From contig NZ_CP104395.1 of assembly GCF_029207735.1 (NCBI RefSeq), positions 248,001-312,000 of the forward strand: DNA of 64,000 nt. Reading direction: 5' to 3'. Below the pieces are notes generated by a model. The model was not told where the DNA came from. It was given only the letters and a program-made list of their open reading frames with translations, and ran no database searches. Each line of letters opens with the position of its first letter. Within the stretch, counting starts at the first letter, position 1. The translations under genes were made by a program, and so were the position numbers. Of the stretch, positions 22,338 through 36,200 are shown in pieces. This DNA comes from Candidatus Nanohalococcus occultus. GTDB lineage: Archaea > Nanohalarchaeota > Nanosalinia > Nanosalinales > Nanosalinaceae.

Positions 22338-24209
22338 TTAAGATATGTCCAATTCGTCTTTTAGGCTGTTGATGTACATTGTTGCCATTTTGAATCTTCC
22401 TTCCTTCAACTTGTTCTCCGCGAGGTTAAGCTCCAGCTGTTTGTCCTTGATGTTTCCACCTTCATCCTCCAGTTTTGAAAGCGCGTCTTTGACTTCATCC
22501 AGCTCCTTTGAGAGCTTGTGGTATTTTTTGAGTTCTGTGTCTGGTATTTTGTGTGGGTTGTGGTATGTTGGTCTGAAGTCGACGAACCATGGTTCTCCGT
22601 CGTTGTAATTTGAGTTCTGAATCATACCTGTTCCTACGTCTTCGCTGCTGATTCTTTTAGAAAACTGTTCTCCGTATTTTTTCTCTACTCTTTCGATGTC
22701 TTCCATGGATTTGGTTTGCATTTGTATTTCTGTCATGATGTTTCCGGATACTGCTTGTTTGAAGTCTGCTGTGACTTGTGAACACATCATTAGGCCGATT
22801 CCCCATTTTCTGAACTCTCTCGCCCCTTTTTCGAGTGCGTGGTATCCTCCTTGGCCGCCGTAGTCTTCTAGCAGTCGGTGTACTTCGTCGAATACGATGA
22901 ACATTTCTAGGGTTGGACTTTCTTCCCATTCTTTTTCGAATATTTGGTCGATGATGGTTCTTACTGCTTGGTCGAATTCTTCTGTGGTTAATTGGTTTAG
23001 TGTGAATACTGTGATTTCTCCCTCGTTTTTCAACTCCTCAAAGTCAATATCGGGGTTCTCGGAATCGATCTCCTTAATCACGCCTCTGTATGGATGTGGG
23101 TCTGAACTGCTGTCCATGTCGAACCGGTCGTAGTGTTCGAGCAGGTTATCGTCTTTTAGTTCTTTGACGAATCCGGTCCATTGTGCTGTTGGGTCGAATA
23201 CTACGACGGGTATGTCGTTTTCTAGTGCTTCTTCTGCTATTACGTTTGCTGTTACTGATTTACCCGACCCAGTCGAACCTGCTACGATAGCGTGAGTGGT
23301 GAGGTCTTTAGGATTGATGTATGCTGTTTTTTCTGTTTCTGCGACCTTGCCAACTTCGAATAAGTCCTCTCTTTCCGGGAGCTTGCTGTAATCTACGGGG
23401 AAAACGTATCTTGCTTCATCCTTTCGTCGCTGGTGGTACCATCTGAAAGTGTAGACTCCTCCGCCGATTATAGCAGAAACTGCGATGAGAAGTATTCCGG
23501 CCCTGATTCTTGTAGGTGTCCAGAAGGGATTTACAACTGTTAAAGTGTCTGTTGAGGTAACGGTCCGGTTGCCATTGGTGATCGATCCCTGGACATAGTA
23601 CTCTCCTACTGTCAGGTTATCAGGATTCAGACTGTGTTTGTAGGATTTTATGCCGTTGAAGTTTACGGTCCGTGAGGTCTCAACCTGTCTCTGTCCATCG
23701 CTGGAGCTTCTTATCTCATAACTTATAGAAGTATTTACTCTTTCATCTTGGCTGGTTGAGACTACGGAAAGCACTGTCAGGTTCTGATCAGGTCTGATGG
23801 TCTCTGCGGTGGTCTGAATATCCAGTTTGACATCTGCGATATTCCGGTCTATGACTCGTACTCCGAGAGGTATGCTCTGTTCTTGGCTGTCGGTTCTGAC
23901 TGACAATCTGCCTATGTAAAGACCTACGTCAGTGTTGTTAGACGGGTTCAGCTCCACAAGCACGTTTGTCGAACCGTCGGCTGGAACTGAAGCTGTAGGC
24001 TGGATGTCTACAACGTCCCTTATATCGCCCTGAGGTCTCAGTCTGACATCTTCGGACTCATTTCCGTTGTTCAAAATCTCTAAAGTGTATACCTGTGTTT
24101 CTCCACTGAAAACAACGTTCAAAGAAGGTATCTCCTCATTCGCAGATATGTCTGCTGTAGTCGCCCCTGTAAACAAAATCAGTGCTGCTAGTAACGCTGT
24201 CTTCTTCAT
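22338..24209 (-). CDS. Membrane-anchored HerA-like ATPase with short Ig-like ectodomain
   Basis: A 623-residue miniature of the giant neighbour. Residues 1-19 are a signal peptide; 20-225 hold two beta-rich, N-glycosylation-rich domains like CARDB/NEW3; 'AGILLIAVSAIIGGGVYTF' near 240-258 is the single membrane helix; the cytoplasmic part carries Walker A 'GSTGSGKSVTAN', 'VVVFDPTAQW', Walker B 'MFIVFDEVHRLLED' and 'GIGLMMCSQVTADF', as in HerA/VirD4-type hexameric ATPases, then a helical tail. From the linker to the end it is nearly identical to the giant protein, with no length change. It overlaps the giant gene by 4 bp (ATGA), implying coupled, perhaps mixed-hexamer, expression. Confidence 0.88.
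   Translation of the reverse strand: MKKTALLAALILFTGATTADISANEEIPSLNVVFSGETQVYTLEILNNGNESEDVRLRPQGDIRDVVDIQPTASVPADGSTNVLVELNPSNNTDVGLYIGRLSVRTDSQEQSIPLGVRVIDRNIADVKLDIQTTAETIRPDQNLTVLSVVSTSQDERVNTSISYEIRSSSDGQRQVETSRTVNFNGIKSYKHSLNPDNLTVGEYYVQGSITNGNRTVTSTDTLTVVNPFWTPTRIRAGILLIAVSAIIGGGVYTFRWYHQRRKDEARYVFPVDYSKLPEREDLFEVGKVAETEKTAYINPKDLTTHAIVAGSTGSGKSVTANVIAEEALENDIPVVVFDPTAQWTGFVKELKDDNLLEHYDRFDMDSSSDPHPYRGVIKEIDSENPDIDFEELKNEGEITVFTLNQLTTEEFDQAVRTIIDQIFEKEWEESPTLEMFIVFDEVHRLLEDYGGQGGYHALEKGAREFRKWGIGLMMCSQVTADFKQAVSGNIMTEIQMQTKSMEDIERVEKKYGEQFSKRISSEDVGTGMIQNSNYNDGEPWFVDFRPTYHNPHKIPDTELKKYHKLSKELDEVKDALSKLEDEGGNIKDKQLELNLAENKLKEGRFKMATMYINSLKDELDIS
22534..23281 (-). repeat. ATPase module copy 1 with identity tracts to copy 2
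   Basis: Three tracts here are base-for-base identical to the giant gene at a constant offset of 1,868 bp: 22534-22607 (74 bp), 22678-22829 (152 bp) and 23150-23281 (132 bp, including Walker A). Between them the same amino acids are encoded with many synonymous changes. A further short tract lies near the 3' end (about 22354-22395). Confidence 0.9.
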
Positions 24210-27200
24210 TCAATATTCAACTCGTCTTTTAGGCTGTTGATGTACATTGTTGCCATTTTGAACCGTCCTTCCTTCAACTTGTTCTCCGCAAGCTGGAATT
24301 CCAGCTGCATATCTCTAATATCTTCTCCCTGCTCTTCAAGCTTCTCCAGTTCATCCCTTAACTCTTCAACCTCTCCGGAAAGCTTGTGGTATTTCTTCAG
24401 CTCTGTGTCTGGTATTTTGTGTGGGTTGTGGTATGTTGGTCTGAAGTCGACGAACCATGGTTCTCCGTCGTTGTAGTTGCTGTTTTGGATCATGCCTGTA
24501 CCAACATCCTCCTGACTGATCCGCTTGGCAAACTCCTCGCCATACTTTTTCTCTACTCTTTCGATGTCTTCCATGGATTTGGTTTGCATTTGTATTTCTG
24601 TCATGATGTTTCCGGATACTGCTTGTTTGAAGTCTGCTGTGACTTGTGAACACATCATTAGGCCGATTCCCCATTTTCTGAACTCTCTCGCCCCTTTCTC
24701 CAGAGCATGATAACCGCCCTGACCTCCATACTCTTCCAGAAGCCGGTGAACTTCATCGAATACCACAAGCATCTCCAGATTAGGGCTTTCTTCCCATTCT
24801 TTTTCGAAAATCTGATCAATAATAGCTCTTACCGCCTGATCGAACTCCTCGGTGGTCAACTGATCTAACGTGAATACTGTGATTTCGCCTTCGTTTTTGA
24901 GTTCTTCGAAGTTGATGTCTGGGTTTTCCGAGTCAATCTCCTTGATCACTCCGCGGTAAGGATGGGCATCGTTCTGTACATCCAGATCAAATCTGGAGTA
25001 ATGGTCTCCGAGATCGTCGTCTTTTAGTTCTTTGACGAATCCGGTCCATTGTGCTGTTGGGTCGAATACTACGACGGGTATGTCGTTTTCTAGTGCTTCT
25101 TCTGCTATTACGTTTGCTGTTACTGATTTACCCGACCCAGTCGAACCTGAGACAATTGCGTGAGTTGTAAGATCATCGGGATCGATGAAAGCTGATTTTT
25201 CAGTCTCTGCTACGTCTCCAACCCAGAAGTTGTCCTCTGATTCTGCCGGTAGCTTGTTGTAATCGACAGGTGCGACGTACCGCTCGTTTTCCTCCCGTTT
25301 CTTCCAGTATTCTTGGTAGCCTTTCCATCCGCCGACCGCTAGAACTGCTCCGAGGATAAGCAAGATAGCGATCCGTGTTCTAAGCGGAGTCCAGAAACTA
25401 TCTGAGACTGTGAAGGTTCCTGCGTCCACTACTGTTGTTTTCCTTCCGTTTACAACTGCCTGAATGTAGTAACTTCCGGTTCCGACGCCGGATGTGTCAA
25501 AGGAGTTCCTGTACGAGACCGGCTGGCTTATATTCATCGACTGGTTTATCTCTGCGATTATTCTATCGGTCTCACTTTCCCGGAAGTAGTATGTCGCAGT
25601 CACGTTTATCGGAGTCTCAAGATCTATCTCGTCGATCTCCGTCGAGAACGTTACGTTATTACCTGGCTCAACGGACCTCGCCAGCGGCTCTACGTTCAGA
25701 GTCATTCCTTCTATACCCTCTCTTGCTATAAGGATTTGCTGAGGGCTTCTCGTGGTCTCATTTCCATAGGTCGCGGTTATAATGCCGTTATAGCTCTTTA
25801 TTGTGGCGTTTTCTGGCACGGAAGCTGTCATTCTTGTGATAACTGATGAGTTAGGTGGTATTGTCACGCTGCTGTTTTCTATTTCAAGTATTCTTGTCAG
25901 CTCTCCGGTTACATTCAACTCAAGGTCGATTGAGGAATTCTTGTTGTTATCTATTTCTAGGAGGAACGTGCGTTCTTCCCCTCTAAACATTATTGGCTGG
26001 AAGATTCTTGGAGAAATAATGAAAGGCTCTTCTCCTATAGAATCGTCTTCATCGGTTCCGTTAAGAGTGTCATTCTCCGGTGTCAGGCCTCCTAATCCGC
26101 CGCCTCCGCTACTTGCTCCGGAGCCTCCACCGCTTGAGGATGAACCTCCGCCGCTGTTTGAATCCTCTTCTGTGTTCTCGTTTTCATTCTCGTTGTTGTC
26201 AGTGTTGTTGTTCTGGCCTGGTGAGAAGTATCTCTCAATGATGTAGCTCGAAGTTGTTGTTGTTCTGGCTGAAACAAGGTTGTCTGACGTGTTTACTTCC
26301 TCTGTGATGTTGTTCCAGTCCGTTGAACTACAACGGCTGATATTATCGTAGCCACACTTATAGAGCTGTAGTCCGTCTTCCTCGCCTTCATCGAAGTCCT
26401 CTGTAAGACTGTAGTTGAGAGTTACGACAGCCTCCTGGAAGCTCATGTTGCTGGAAATACTGATCGCAGCAAATGACTTGTTCGTCGTATTCTTGGGGTG
26501 ACTGTAGTTTACAGCATCTCCAATATCCGGAGAGGAAAGCCTGATTGGATTGGTCTGGTTTTCCCCGATGCTGGAGTTTCTGAACTCAAGACTGTGTCTC
26601 TGATCACCCTCGTTGTTTGTGACCTCTGCGCCTATCTCAACGTCATATGTCCGGTTCTGAACCGACATGTTGTAACTTGAATCGTTTGACTCGGCGGTTG
26701 CCAACGTATCGTTCGACCCAGGTCTCTTGAAAGTAAACTCCGGCCTAACGTTTTCCATCTCTCCCTGGAAGCTTACTATCGGGAAGACTGATAGAGGCAT
26801 ACGTATCGTCCGCGTATAGTTGTTTACATCTTCAATCGTCACGTTCACATCGTAATCGCCTTCATAGACGGTCTGGGTGGCGTTCGCAGCATAGAAACCG
26901 TCATCGTATTTGAACGAGAGGTTTTCCAGTTTCGTGTTGTTCTCCAGATAGATTAGCGCTCCTGTGACGTTAGCTATCTTTACGTTATCCTCTGCCTTAA
27001 TCTTCAGGGCGGCTTTACTGTTCTGCTCTACGTTCTCACTTTCCCTGGAGACTACCTTCGGCGGCGTGACATCCCTGTACTTTACCGCACGTGAATCTCT
27101 GATCTCGTAGTTAGAGGTCGTAGCTTCCAGCTCCAATGTATTGTTGATAGGGTTGCCTGTGATCTCTGGAGCTGTACATGAAATACTCCATAGCCCTGTC

Positions 27201-30200
27201 TGGTTGCTGTAAGTTGCGTTGGAGCTTCCACACGCGGTATCGCCGGCTGTAACTCTCCAGGAAGAGGTGTTGACCGGTTGACTATCCAAAGTAAGGTTAG
27301 CTGTCAGGTTCAGCTTGTCGCCTGCGGTAACATTTTCTCTACCTTCTTCCGCGCTAACTGACAGTATCTCCATCTGTACCGGTCTGACATCCAAGGTGAT
27401 ATTCACATCAATCGTCTCATTCGTTGCCGGACGGAACACTGTCAAAGTGGAGTTATAGCTTCCGGTACTAGAAGTGTTAAACCCGATTTCAACGTCTCTC
27501 TGTCCATCAGCTGGAAGGTTTATCTGGTCTTTCACCTTGAGGAGCTGTGCGTTCTCAGTCTCACTCAGGTTAATCTCTAGGTTCTGATCATTGAAGCTAT
27601 TGGAGACTGTTATGTTCCCAAGTACGCCGTAAGTTTCGGCAGCCACTGTCTCATTGAATCTCTTCGGATTTACATCGAAGGACGTGGCGTTTATGCCTTC
27701 GCTCGGTGCGTTTTCATCTTCTTCATTGTTGCTTGTTCCCTCGCCTCCGGTTTCAGGGGTTGAACCTCCTCCGCCGGATTTAAGCTCGATTTTCTTGAAC
27801 GCTACGCGCTGGCTTGTGTTGTAATAAGTCGTGTTCTCAATCTCCAGCTTAAAGTAGTGGTCTCCGGTCTCCTCAGGCAGCCACTGAAGTGGTTTTTCGC
27901 CGTCGGCCTCCGTCGTAGCTGTCTTAAGCCGGTTGAACTCATCGAGTCCGACCTCTGTTGACAGGTTATCTTCTAACGTGTTCTCGAAGTCAAGCTGGAT
28001 TGATTCGACGTTGCGGTTACATGAGGTCAGGTAACCGGATAGATTGATCTGCTTAAGTCTCCACTGTTCGGTGGCTGAAATACGTTCTGTGTAGCTACAG
28101 CCGGAGCTGTCGTTTATCCGAAGCGTTGCGTTCAAAGGACTGTTCATCCAAAAGCTAAGTGCTTCATAGTCGCTGAAATCCGAGCCACCGAAAGCCTCGT
28201 AATGCCGGATAACTGAGAAGCTCTGGTTCATACTCATTTCTGATATGTTCGCGGTTAGGCCTTCCGAGCCGAAGACGCCGTCATCTTTGAGACCTTCAAC
28301 GCTGTCGCTGTAACCTGGCTCTTCGCCTACGTAAGTGCTGTTGAAGTTACAGGAGCCGTCGTTGGCGCACGCAAGGTAATCATTTCTAATCTCGGCCTTC
28401 TCGAAGTCACCGTCATCGTACTCGAAGGCGTTCTCTCCAAGCATCTCAGCTACCATAAGCTCCTTCCGGTCTCCAAGATCTGTGTCTTTGAAAACCATGC
28501 TCTCTATGACTGCTGATCCGTTTGTCTCAAGTCGGACTTCTGTAATGTTTACGTCTGCGAATGAAATGTTCCGGGTTCCATTTTCCTTCAGCTCCGCTAG
28601 CTGTCTCCAGCCCGAAGCGTTCACACTAACGTTTAGATTACCTGTCAGGTTATTGACTTCCAGAGAAAGCTCTTCTCTGTCGTCGATATCAACTGTTCTG
28701 TTTAAAACAGTCTGGTTGATGTAAAGTCCGTTTACCGCATCAAGACTGGTTCCTGTTCCATTATTCGACCAGTCTTCTGAGTCAAGGCTTACGTTGTAAT
28801 CTTCCTTCAAATCCCCGTAACCTAGATTGAAGCTGTAATCTTCTACTCCTCGGTCGGTAAAGGTCTCCAGTATCCGCGGTCTCAAGGTCACTCCGTCTTT
28901 CTCCGAGAAGTTATACGCTCGTACCTCTTCGCTGTCGTTCCAACTTGGCTCGACAGCCGTCCGTACTTCAATCGAACGGTTGACTTCAGCCGCATCAAAG
29001 TAGTTTTCAGCACCTGTCTCGAATACCACGTTAACATCGCCAATAGAGGTGTTCTGATCAGGATTCCACGTGTAGTTACAGTTACCCTCTGTATCAGTCC
29101 TACAGTCTCCAAGATCTTCGCCGTCGGCAGTTATATTGACGGTCGCATTTTCCACAGCTCCGAACCTATCGGCTACACTAAGTTCGAAAGTAGTCTCTTC
29201 CGCCCCAGCGTATCCATCCCGGAAAACCGTGTCTTCTGAGACAGATTCAACGTTGGTATAGAGCGTTCCGCCGACGAAAACCTGCTGTGTTATATTCGAG
29301 GTTGTTGCGTTGTAATAAACGTTTTCGCTGTCGCCTATCGCAGCTTTAATATTGTAATTGCCTGTTGTGGTATTTGTGGTGTTCCAAGTTGTGTTGTAAT
29401 AGCCTTCGGCTGTCGTGCCGTTCTTCCAAAGTGTTTTCGTACCGTTAAACTCTCTGTACAGTTTGACGGAGTAGTTACTGATTCCTTCAGTCGTGTTAGT
29501 ATCTTCTACGCGGACTGAAAGGTTCACGGTGTCTGTCTTCCGGTAGCTGTTCGATAGATTGAAGCTATGCTGGCTGTATCCATATACAGTGAAGTTAGAG
29601 GTGTCGTTGCCAGAACTGTAGTTCGTACTGCTGGCTTCCACGGTTATACTGGTCTCTCCGAGCGTTATTCCTGACGTGTTCCAGTAGGCGGTCTGTCCTG
29701 TTGTGATAACGGCGTCATTGTAGATCCACTTAACGTCTGCGTTGAAATCGCCGTAAAGATTCTCTACAACAGCCTCCAGGCTTTCGTTTCCGTATCTGTG
29801 GACTATTCCTTCTGGTTGGATGGCTGTTACGTTGAGCTGCTCTTTTACCTCTACCTGGAACTGTTCTCCTGAGTTCTCAACCGGTAAGTACCATTCGCTA
29901 CCTCGCTCCTCTGAGATACCTACTCTGAGCTGATGGTTCCCGACGTGATCGTCCTTGTCAACTGTCCATTCAACTGTACAGTTCCCACTAGGGTCTGTTG
30001 TCGAGGTGTTGACCAGTGTGTCTCCATCGTAGAGCTTACACGTGTAGCCTTCGATCGGAGAACCGGTACGGGTGTTTTCCACATAGGCCTCGAAACTTAA
30101 GGTGTTGTTTCTAGCAGTGTTTTCCGCCGGACTGGATGTCAAACTGATGTTCGCCGGATCGTAGACACTGATATTTACCGTGTCTGCGGTGTTAGCTTCT

Positions 30201-33200
30201 GTACTTTCAGCTGTAGCATTCAAAACGTGGTTTCCATAGGCAATACTTGAGTTGACGTCCCACTGGATCTGTTTGGACTGTCCGAGAAGCAGACTTCCCG
30301 AGGAGCTGTTGATCGTCCAGTTAAGACTGCTTGGAGTTACCTCCTCTCCGTCCGCATTCTTCACAGAGGAGTTGAGCAGCTGTGTCGTGCCTCTAACTAC
30401 ATCGAGATCTTCGTCTCTTCCGCTATTTTCCTCAGGAGTCACTATGTCCACTGAGAAACCTCCAAGTATCTCAACTATGTCCGTGAAGGTTCCTGATGGA
30501 TCGAAGTAGTTTTTGGTCGTGTTAACTCGTACCTGAGCTGTCGTCGGCTGGGCGATATCTGTGTTCCAGACAACCTCGCATCTGCCGGCTCCATTTGTTA
30601 TACAGGTCTCTGTCTGCTCGAAGCTGCCGGTGGCGTTTGTGTAAAGATGGATCTCTGTACCTCCCACGGGGTTGTTGTTCCGGTCTTCCAGAGTGTAGTT
30701 CAAGCTTACGTTGTGGTTTTCATGGGTGTCGTACCAGTACATCTGATTGTCGCTTAACGAAGTGCTGAGGTTGAGCGAGTCGTTCAAGGTAAGCTCTATG
30801 CTGTCTTCCGGCCGGAATGCTCTGTAGTATCTTGATTCATCGTCCCAGATCCTAACCGATATATTGTGCGGACCGACCTCCTCGCTTTCCGTATCCCAGT
30901 CGATAGTTGCGATACCTTCCGGACCTGTTGAGACGTTTTCAATCAAGCTCCCGTTGTCGTAGAACCCTACTGTGTAGTCTTCTATACCTTCGTCTTCCTC
31001 ATTCGATACATTTGCCTGGAGCCGGACTGGATCGGTCTGCCGGTAGATCGTACGGGAGCTGTTTTCAATCCCAACATCCAGCTTCCTGAATACGTCCAAA
31101 TCAACAGTCTTCGTGTCTGTACAGTTAGAGCCGCAGCTGGTTCCTGTGGCGTTGACGAGGAATCTCGTGGTGTAGTTGCCTTTGCTGTCTACTCTGAGAT
31201 TCATCGTCGAGTTCTGACGCTTTCCTTCCTCAACATCGAATCCGTTCGGATCGAAACTGAAGAAACGTCCCTGTAAGAACAGAGAGCTGTTCAGTCTGCC
31301 GGTCTGTCTCGTAACACTTACATCTTGAAGCTCGGTGTTTCCGAAGCTGTAAACACTGAAATTCGTTAAGTTCACCGTCTCGTTCCACCAACTCTCTCTG
31401 TATACCTCGCCACCGGTCTCTCTCAGTACCGGGTTCTCTGCGTTGTAGACGAACGTCGTATTTGACTCCGAGTCTGAACTGCCATCCGGGTTCTCCCAAC
31501 CCACGGCTGCGAACAGAGTCCTGTTACCTGTCGGCGCATCAGAGCTGACGTTTATCCGCACAGTACTTGTACAGCTCGAGCCGTTCAGAACTTCTCCACA
31601 TGATACTGGGGTACTGTTCGTACTGATTCCCTGTGGAGTAGATAGTCTTCCAATCTCTGTATCATACGACGTTGTCATACCTGTGTTTGTGAAATTGACT
31701 GTTGCGACGTAAGAGCCAGTGTAGTTCTGTGTGATGTTTTCAAATGAAACAGTCTTCGGATCTATCACCGTCTGACCGGTTGTGGTTCCTATCGCATCCA
31801 TGAAACGTGGGAACTCTTCTATATTGATCTCGTTTGTACCGTCCTCGGCCTCTACGGTTGCGTTGTAAGGCCCTGAGCTTACAGGAGTGAAACTGATGTT
31901 GTATATTCCGCCGGTCAGGTTCTCGCCGTTTTTGTTTTCCTCAGGAAGACTCATAGTTCTCAGCTCGCTTCCGCCGTTCCACGAAATATTCATCGTTACA
32001 TTCCTAATGCTGTTTGTATCCGAAACGTTAGCGGTTATCTCGTACTCGCTGTTTACCTCCGGTGTTGAATCCTCTGAGCGCACCCATTCGATTGTCGGCG
32101 GCTGGGCGCTGATATCAAGTGTGACCGCCGAACGGTTGATGTTACCTGCTTCATCGGTAACTCTTCCGATAAAATCGAATGTGCCGTTAGTAGCATTGAA
32201 GTAATCGGACTGTTCTATGAGTCTGAATGTTTCACCGTCAACTGAGTCCATAACCGAGATGTTTCCTAGAGGAGAGGCTGTACTGTTTTCCGCAAACATT
32301 GTTGCTGTCAAATTGGTGTTATCCGTTGCGTTTAGCTCCCATTCAAGGTACCATTCTCCTTTCGCAGTCTCTGGATCTCCTTCCGTCGCGTTCAATACCT
32401 CGAACCCGGAGAGGCTTGGAGCTGTATCGTCTATGCTCAGATTGTAAGTTGTCGAGTTGCTCCAGCCTGCGTTATCCGTAGCTGTAACGTTTAGAACACA
32501 GTATGGTTCGGAACATGAAAACTCTGAAGGCTCTGTAACCAGGCTCCACGTGTCGTTACCTAACGCCATCATCTCCTGGTCTTCAAGCACGACTTCCGAG
32601 ACGTTGTACTTATCCGAGGCGTTAACCGTGAAGTTCAAGGTCTGGTTGCTTCTCTCAATATCATTTGTCGAGTTAGTATCCAGGTCGCTGATCGATGGGT
32701 TTGTATCGTCAACGAAGTATGTTTCTGTGCTGTTAACTGCGGTGTTGTTCGCCTGATCTGTCGCAGTCACGTTGATATAGCCATCATTGTCAATAGCGGT
32801 ACTTAATTCCCAGGTCGAGCGGTTTCCATCACTTGAGCTGTAATTGAGCGTTTCATTTTCAAGCGTTTGATCGATTAAGGTGCTGTTGGTCTCATCTGCG
32901 AATACTACTGTGAAATTCAGTACTTGTCCTGGTCTGTAGACTCTATCCGAGTCATTGGCGGTTATAGACTCGTACTCTGGAGCTACATCATCAACCGTCA
33001 GATTGTAATCGGTCTTGTTTACGTTATCCGCTCTGTCAACAGCTGTGACTTCAAGATTACATACCTCTCTGTTCACTTCTGTCGAACACCCAAGGGATGC
33101 TGGCTCGGCAAGTATCGAGAAAACACCTGAGCTATTCGTCAATACTTCGCTCTCCCCGGATGTCTGGTTGTAGACTGTTGCATTCCGGAGATTTGGCTCA

Positions 33201-36200
33201 GATACTTCGAGACTGAAGTTCACGGTGTGGTTGCTTCTGGATACATCAAACGACGCATTCGATCCGAAACCTGTTAGTCCGGGCGCAGTATCGTCGACAA
33301 TGTATCCAGCGGTGCTGTTAACGCCGGTGTTTGCCGCATGATCCGTAGCTGTAACATTGACGATTCCATCGTTATCTACAGTTATGTTGCCTGTCCAATG
33401 GCTTCCATTCCAGTTTATTCTCTGGCTTTCAGCTTTTACGTGTTCAATGCTGGTGTTAGACTCTCCTGAAACATTTACTGATACGTGGACAGAAGAGTTA
33501 GACTGTACAATAGTATCATTCAACTCGACGCGGTTTACAACAGGAGTTTCATCATCTATCTTCAGCTCGTAAGATGAGTAATCGGTGTTTTCGGCCTTAT
33601 CGGTCGCTGTCGCGTTCAGCAGGCAGTCTGCTGTGGTATCTGAGTCACATCCCAAGTTCTGCGGTGTTGTAACGACACTCCAGTGGTCTTCATCTAGCTC
33701 GGTCATCGCTGTCCCGTTCAGATCCACGTTATCTAGGTAAGTCTCGTTCACCTCTACCGTGAAGTTCAATGTATGGTTGCTTCTCGATACATCGAACGAC
33801 GCATTCGAGCTTAAATTCTCCAAAACAGGCGGAGTATCGTCTACAGTGATGTTAATTGAACTACCGTTGTTGATATTGCTTGCTTTATCCTGTACGTTGA
33901 AAGTATAGTTGCCGGTGGCGTTGATTTTACCGGCACATCTATAGAAGTTAGGTGCTGCTACAAGCGACATCTCACAGATCTCCTGCTCTGAGTTCGAGAC
34001 CGTGGCATTCTGGAAGTAATCGTCTCTTAGATCTGCTCTGAACTCGACTAACGTACCTGACTGAACGAAGTTATTCGAGTTATTCGTTGCCGGTGTGAAA
34101 ACCCGTGGAGGTCTGTCATCGATTGTCAAGGTGATGTTGTCGGTCGCGGTGTTTTCGGCTTCGTCCGTCGCAGACAGTTCAAACGTACAGTTACGGCCTT
34201 CCACCATGCTCGGACAGCCTGAGTCCGCAGGCACCTTGATTATTTCCCATAGAGAGCGGTTGTCCATCGAAGAACCGTTGAAACTCACATCTCGGAGATG
34301 CCGATCAGTGATATTCGACTGGAAAAGCAATGACACATTGCTTCTCGAAGTGTTGAAACTGGCGTTAACTGACAGACTGCTTACTGATGGAGCGGTATCA
34401 TCGAGAGTATAGTCCGCGCTTATATTCTGCCCTATGTTGCCGGCCTTATCTACTACAGTGATATTTACCGGGTTCTGGCTCGTGTTATCGACTGTAATAT
34501 TCGCATACCAATGTTCGCCGATTTTAGACATCGTCCGGCCATTGGCGGTCACATTCTCTAGATTGTTTCCGTCAACAGTTGCGTTAACTCTTATCGAGCT
34601 ACCTGACTGGATAATGGTGTCGTTCAGGCTTACGTTACTGATATCTGCTGCCGAGTTATCTATCTCAAACTGGTAGTGATCGTATGCGGTGTTTTCAGCC
34701 TCGTCAACTGATTTAACTGAAATATTGTAGTCGCCCTCGCCGTTTATACCGATCTGCTCCGGTCTAAGCACCTTGCTGTAGAGATCTCCGGATACCGAAC
34801 TCATATTCACCCAGCTTGAATCCGATCTGTTCTCTAACATTATCTCTCTGAAATGCGTATCAGAGGTTCTGGCCGTGAAGTTCAACGTGGTGTTTTTCCT
34901 CGTAATGTTGAACGTCGAGTTGGTCTTGAAACCTGAGACTGACGGAGCGGTATTATCAATGGTATAATCCGTGGAGCTGTTAGTTCCCTGGTTGCCGGCT
35001 CTATCTGTAAACACCAGATCTATGGTTTCATCCGGCGCTCCTTCCGTGATACCTGTCCAGTAGCTTCCGTTGTAAGTCAGATTGTTCCCGTCCGCCGATA
35101 CCGAGACCACTCCTGTCCGGTCCGATACCGAAGCCGCCAGCTCTATCTCTGCCCCGGTTTGGACGATACTGTCGTTTACAGAGATATTTTCCACGCTCGG
35201 AGCGGTTTTATCTAGGAAGAACCACTCTGCTGTCGTATAAGAACTTACCTCATTGCCTGCTAGGTCTTGTGCTGATACCTCGAACGTGTAGTTTCCTTCG
35301 GACTCCGAGAACGGATCCCATGAGGCACCACACTCGTAACTGTTCTCTGAATCTGTAGCACAGGTCTCTCCTACATCTGCTCTTAAATTCCCGTTCGTGA
35401 CATTTACTACGGTTATATCGGTAGCCGAACTGTTGAAATGCTGGTCGGAAACCATTGCTGTGAAGTTCACAGGAGGATCTTCGTTGATGTATGAATCATT
35501 TATCTTGAAACCTGAGATCGAAGGCGCAATATTATCAAGTACGAAGCTTTCCGGGTCAGAACTGGTCTGTGTGTTACCTGCTAGGTCTTGTGCTGATATC
35601 TCGAATGTGTAGTTTCCTGACTCCGAGTTATCTCCTGAGGTCCCGTCCCATGAAGCACTACAGTTGTAGAAGGTGTTATTCACCTGTGAACAGGTCTCTT
35701 CCACGTTGTTTTCTAGGTTCGACGAGCTGACGTCTTTAACCCAGATATCGGTCAGTGAGACATTCAGGTTTCTCTCTTCTACAAGTACGGAGAATTCGTT
35801 GACGTCTCCGCTGGCCATATAGCTACTGTTCCGACTGAAACCTGTGAAAACAGGGTCTGTGCCGTCTACAGTGTAGCTCACTGATTCATTAAGTTTGATG
35901 TTGCCTGCGTTGTCCTGTACGCTGACGTTAACGTAACTGTCGCCGTCCTCTCTTGCTGAAACAGTTCCGGTCCAAAGGTCTCCGCTGTCGTGAGTTAGAT
36001 CTATGCCATCGGCAGTTACTTCCTGTAGGTCTGATGGCTGATCGCTTGGAATCGTTACGTTCACTCTAATCGCCGAGGACGGTTTGACAACGGAGTTGTT
36101 GATGCTTACCTCACTTGGATTTGGCGCGGTCGTATCGTAGATGACGTACTCGGAGGTGGAGTAAGCCGACGCAGTGTTCTTTGAACGGTCCGTTGACTGA

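Noticed and set aside
25803-26246. Plus-strand 147-codon frame with proline-rich stretch
   Set aside because: The prolines arise from antisense of the Gly/Ser linker of the giant protein.
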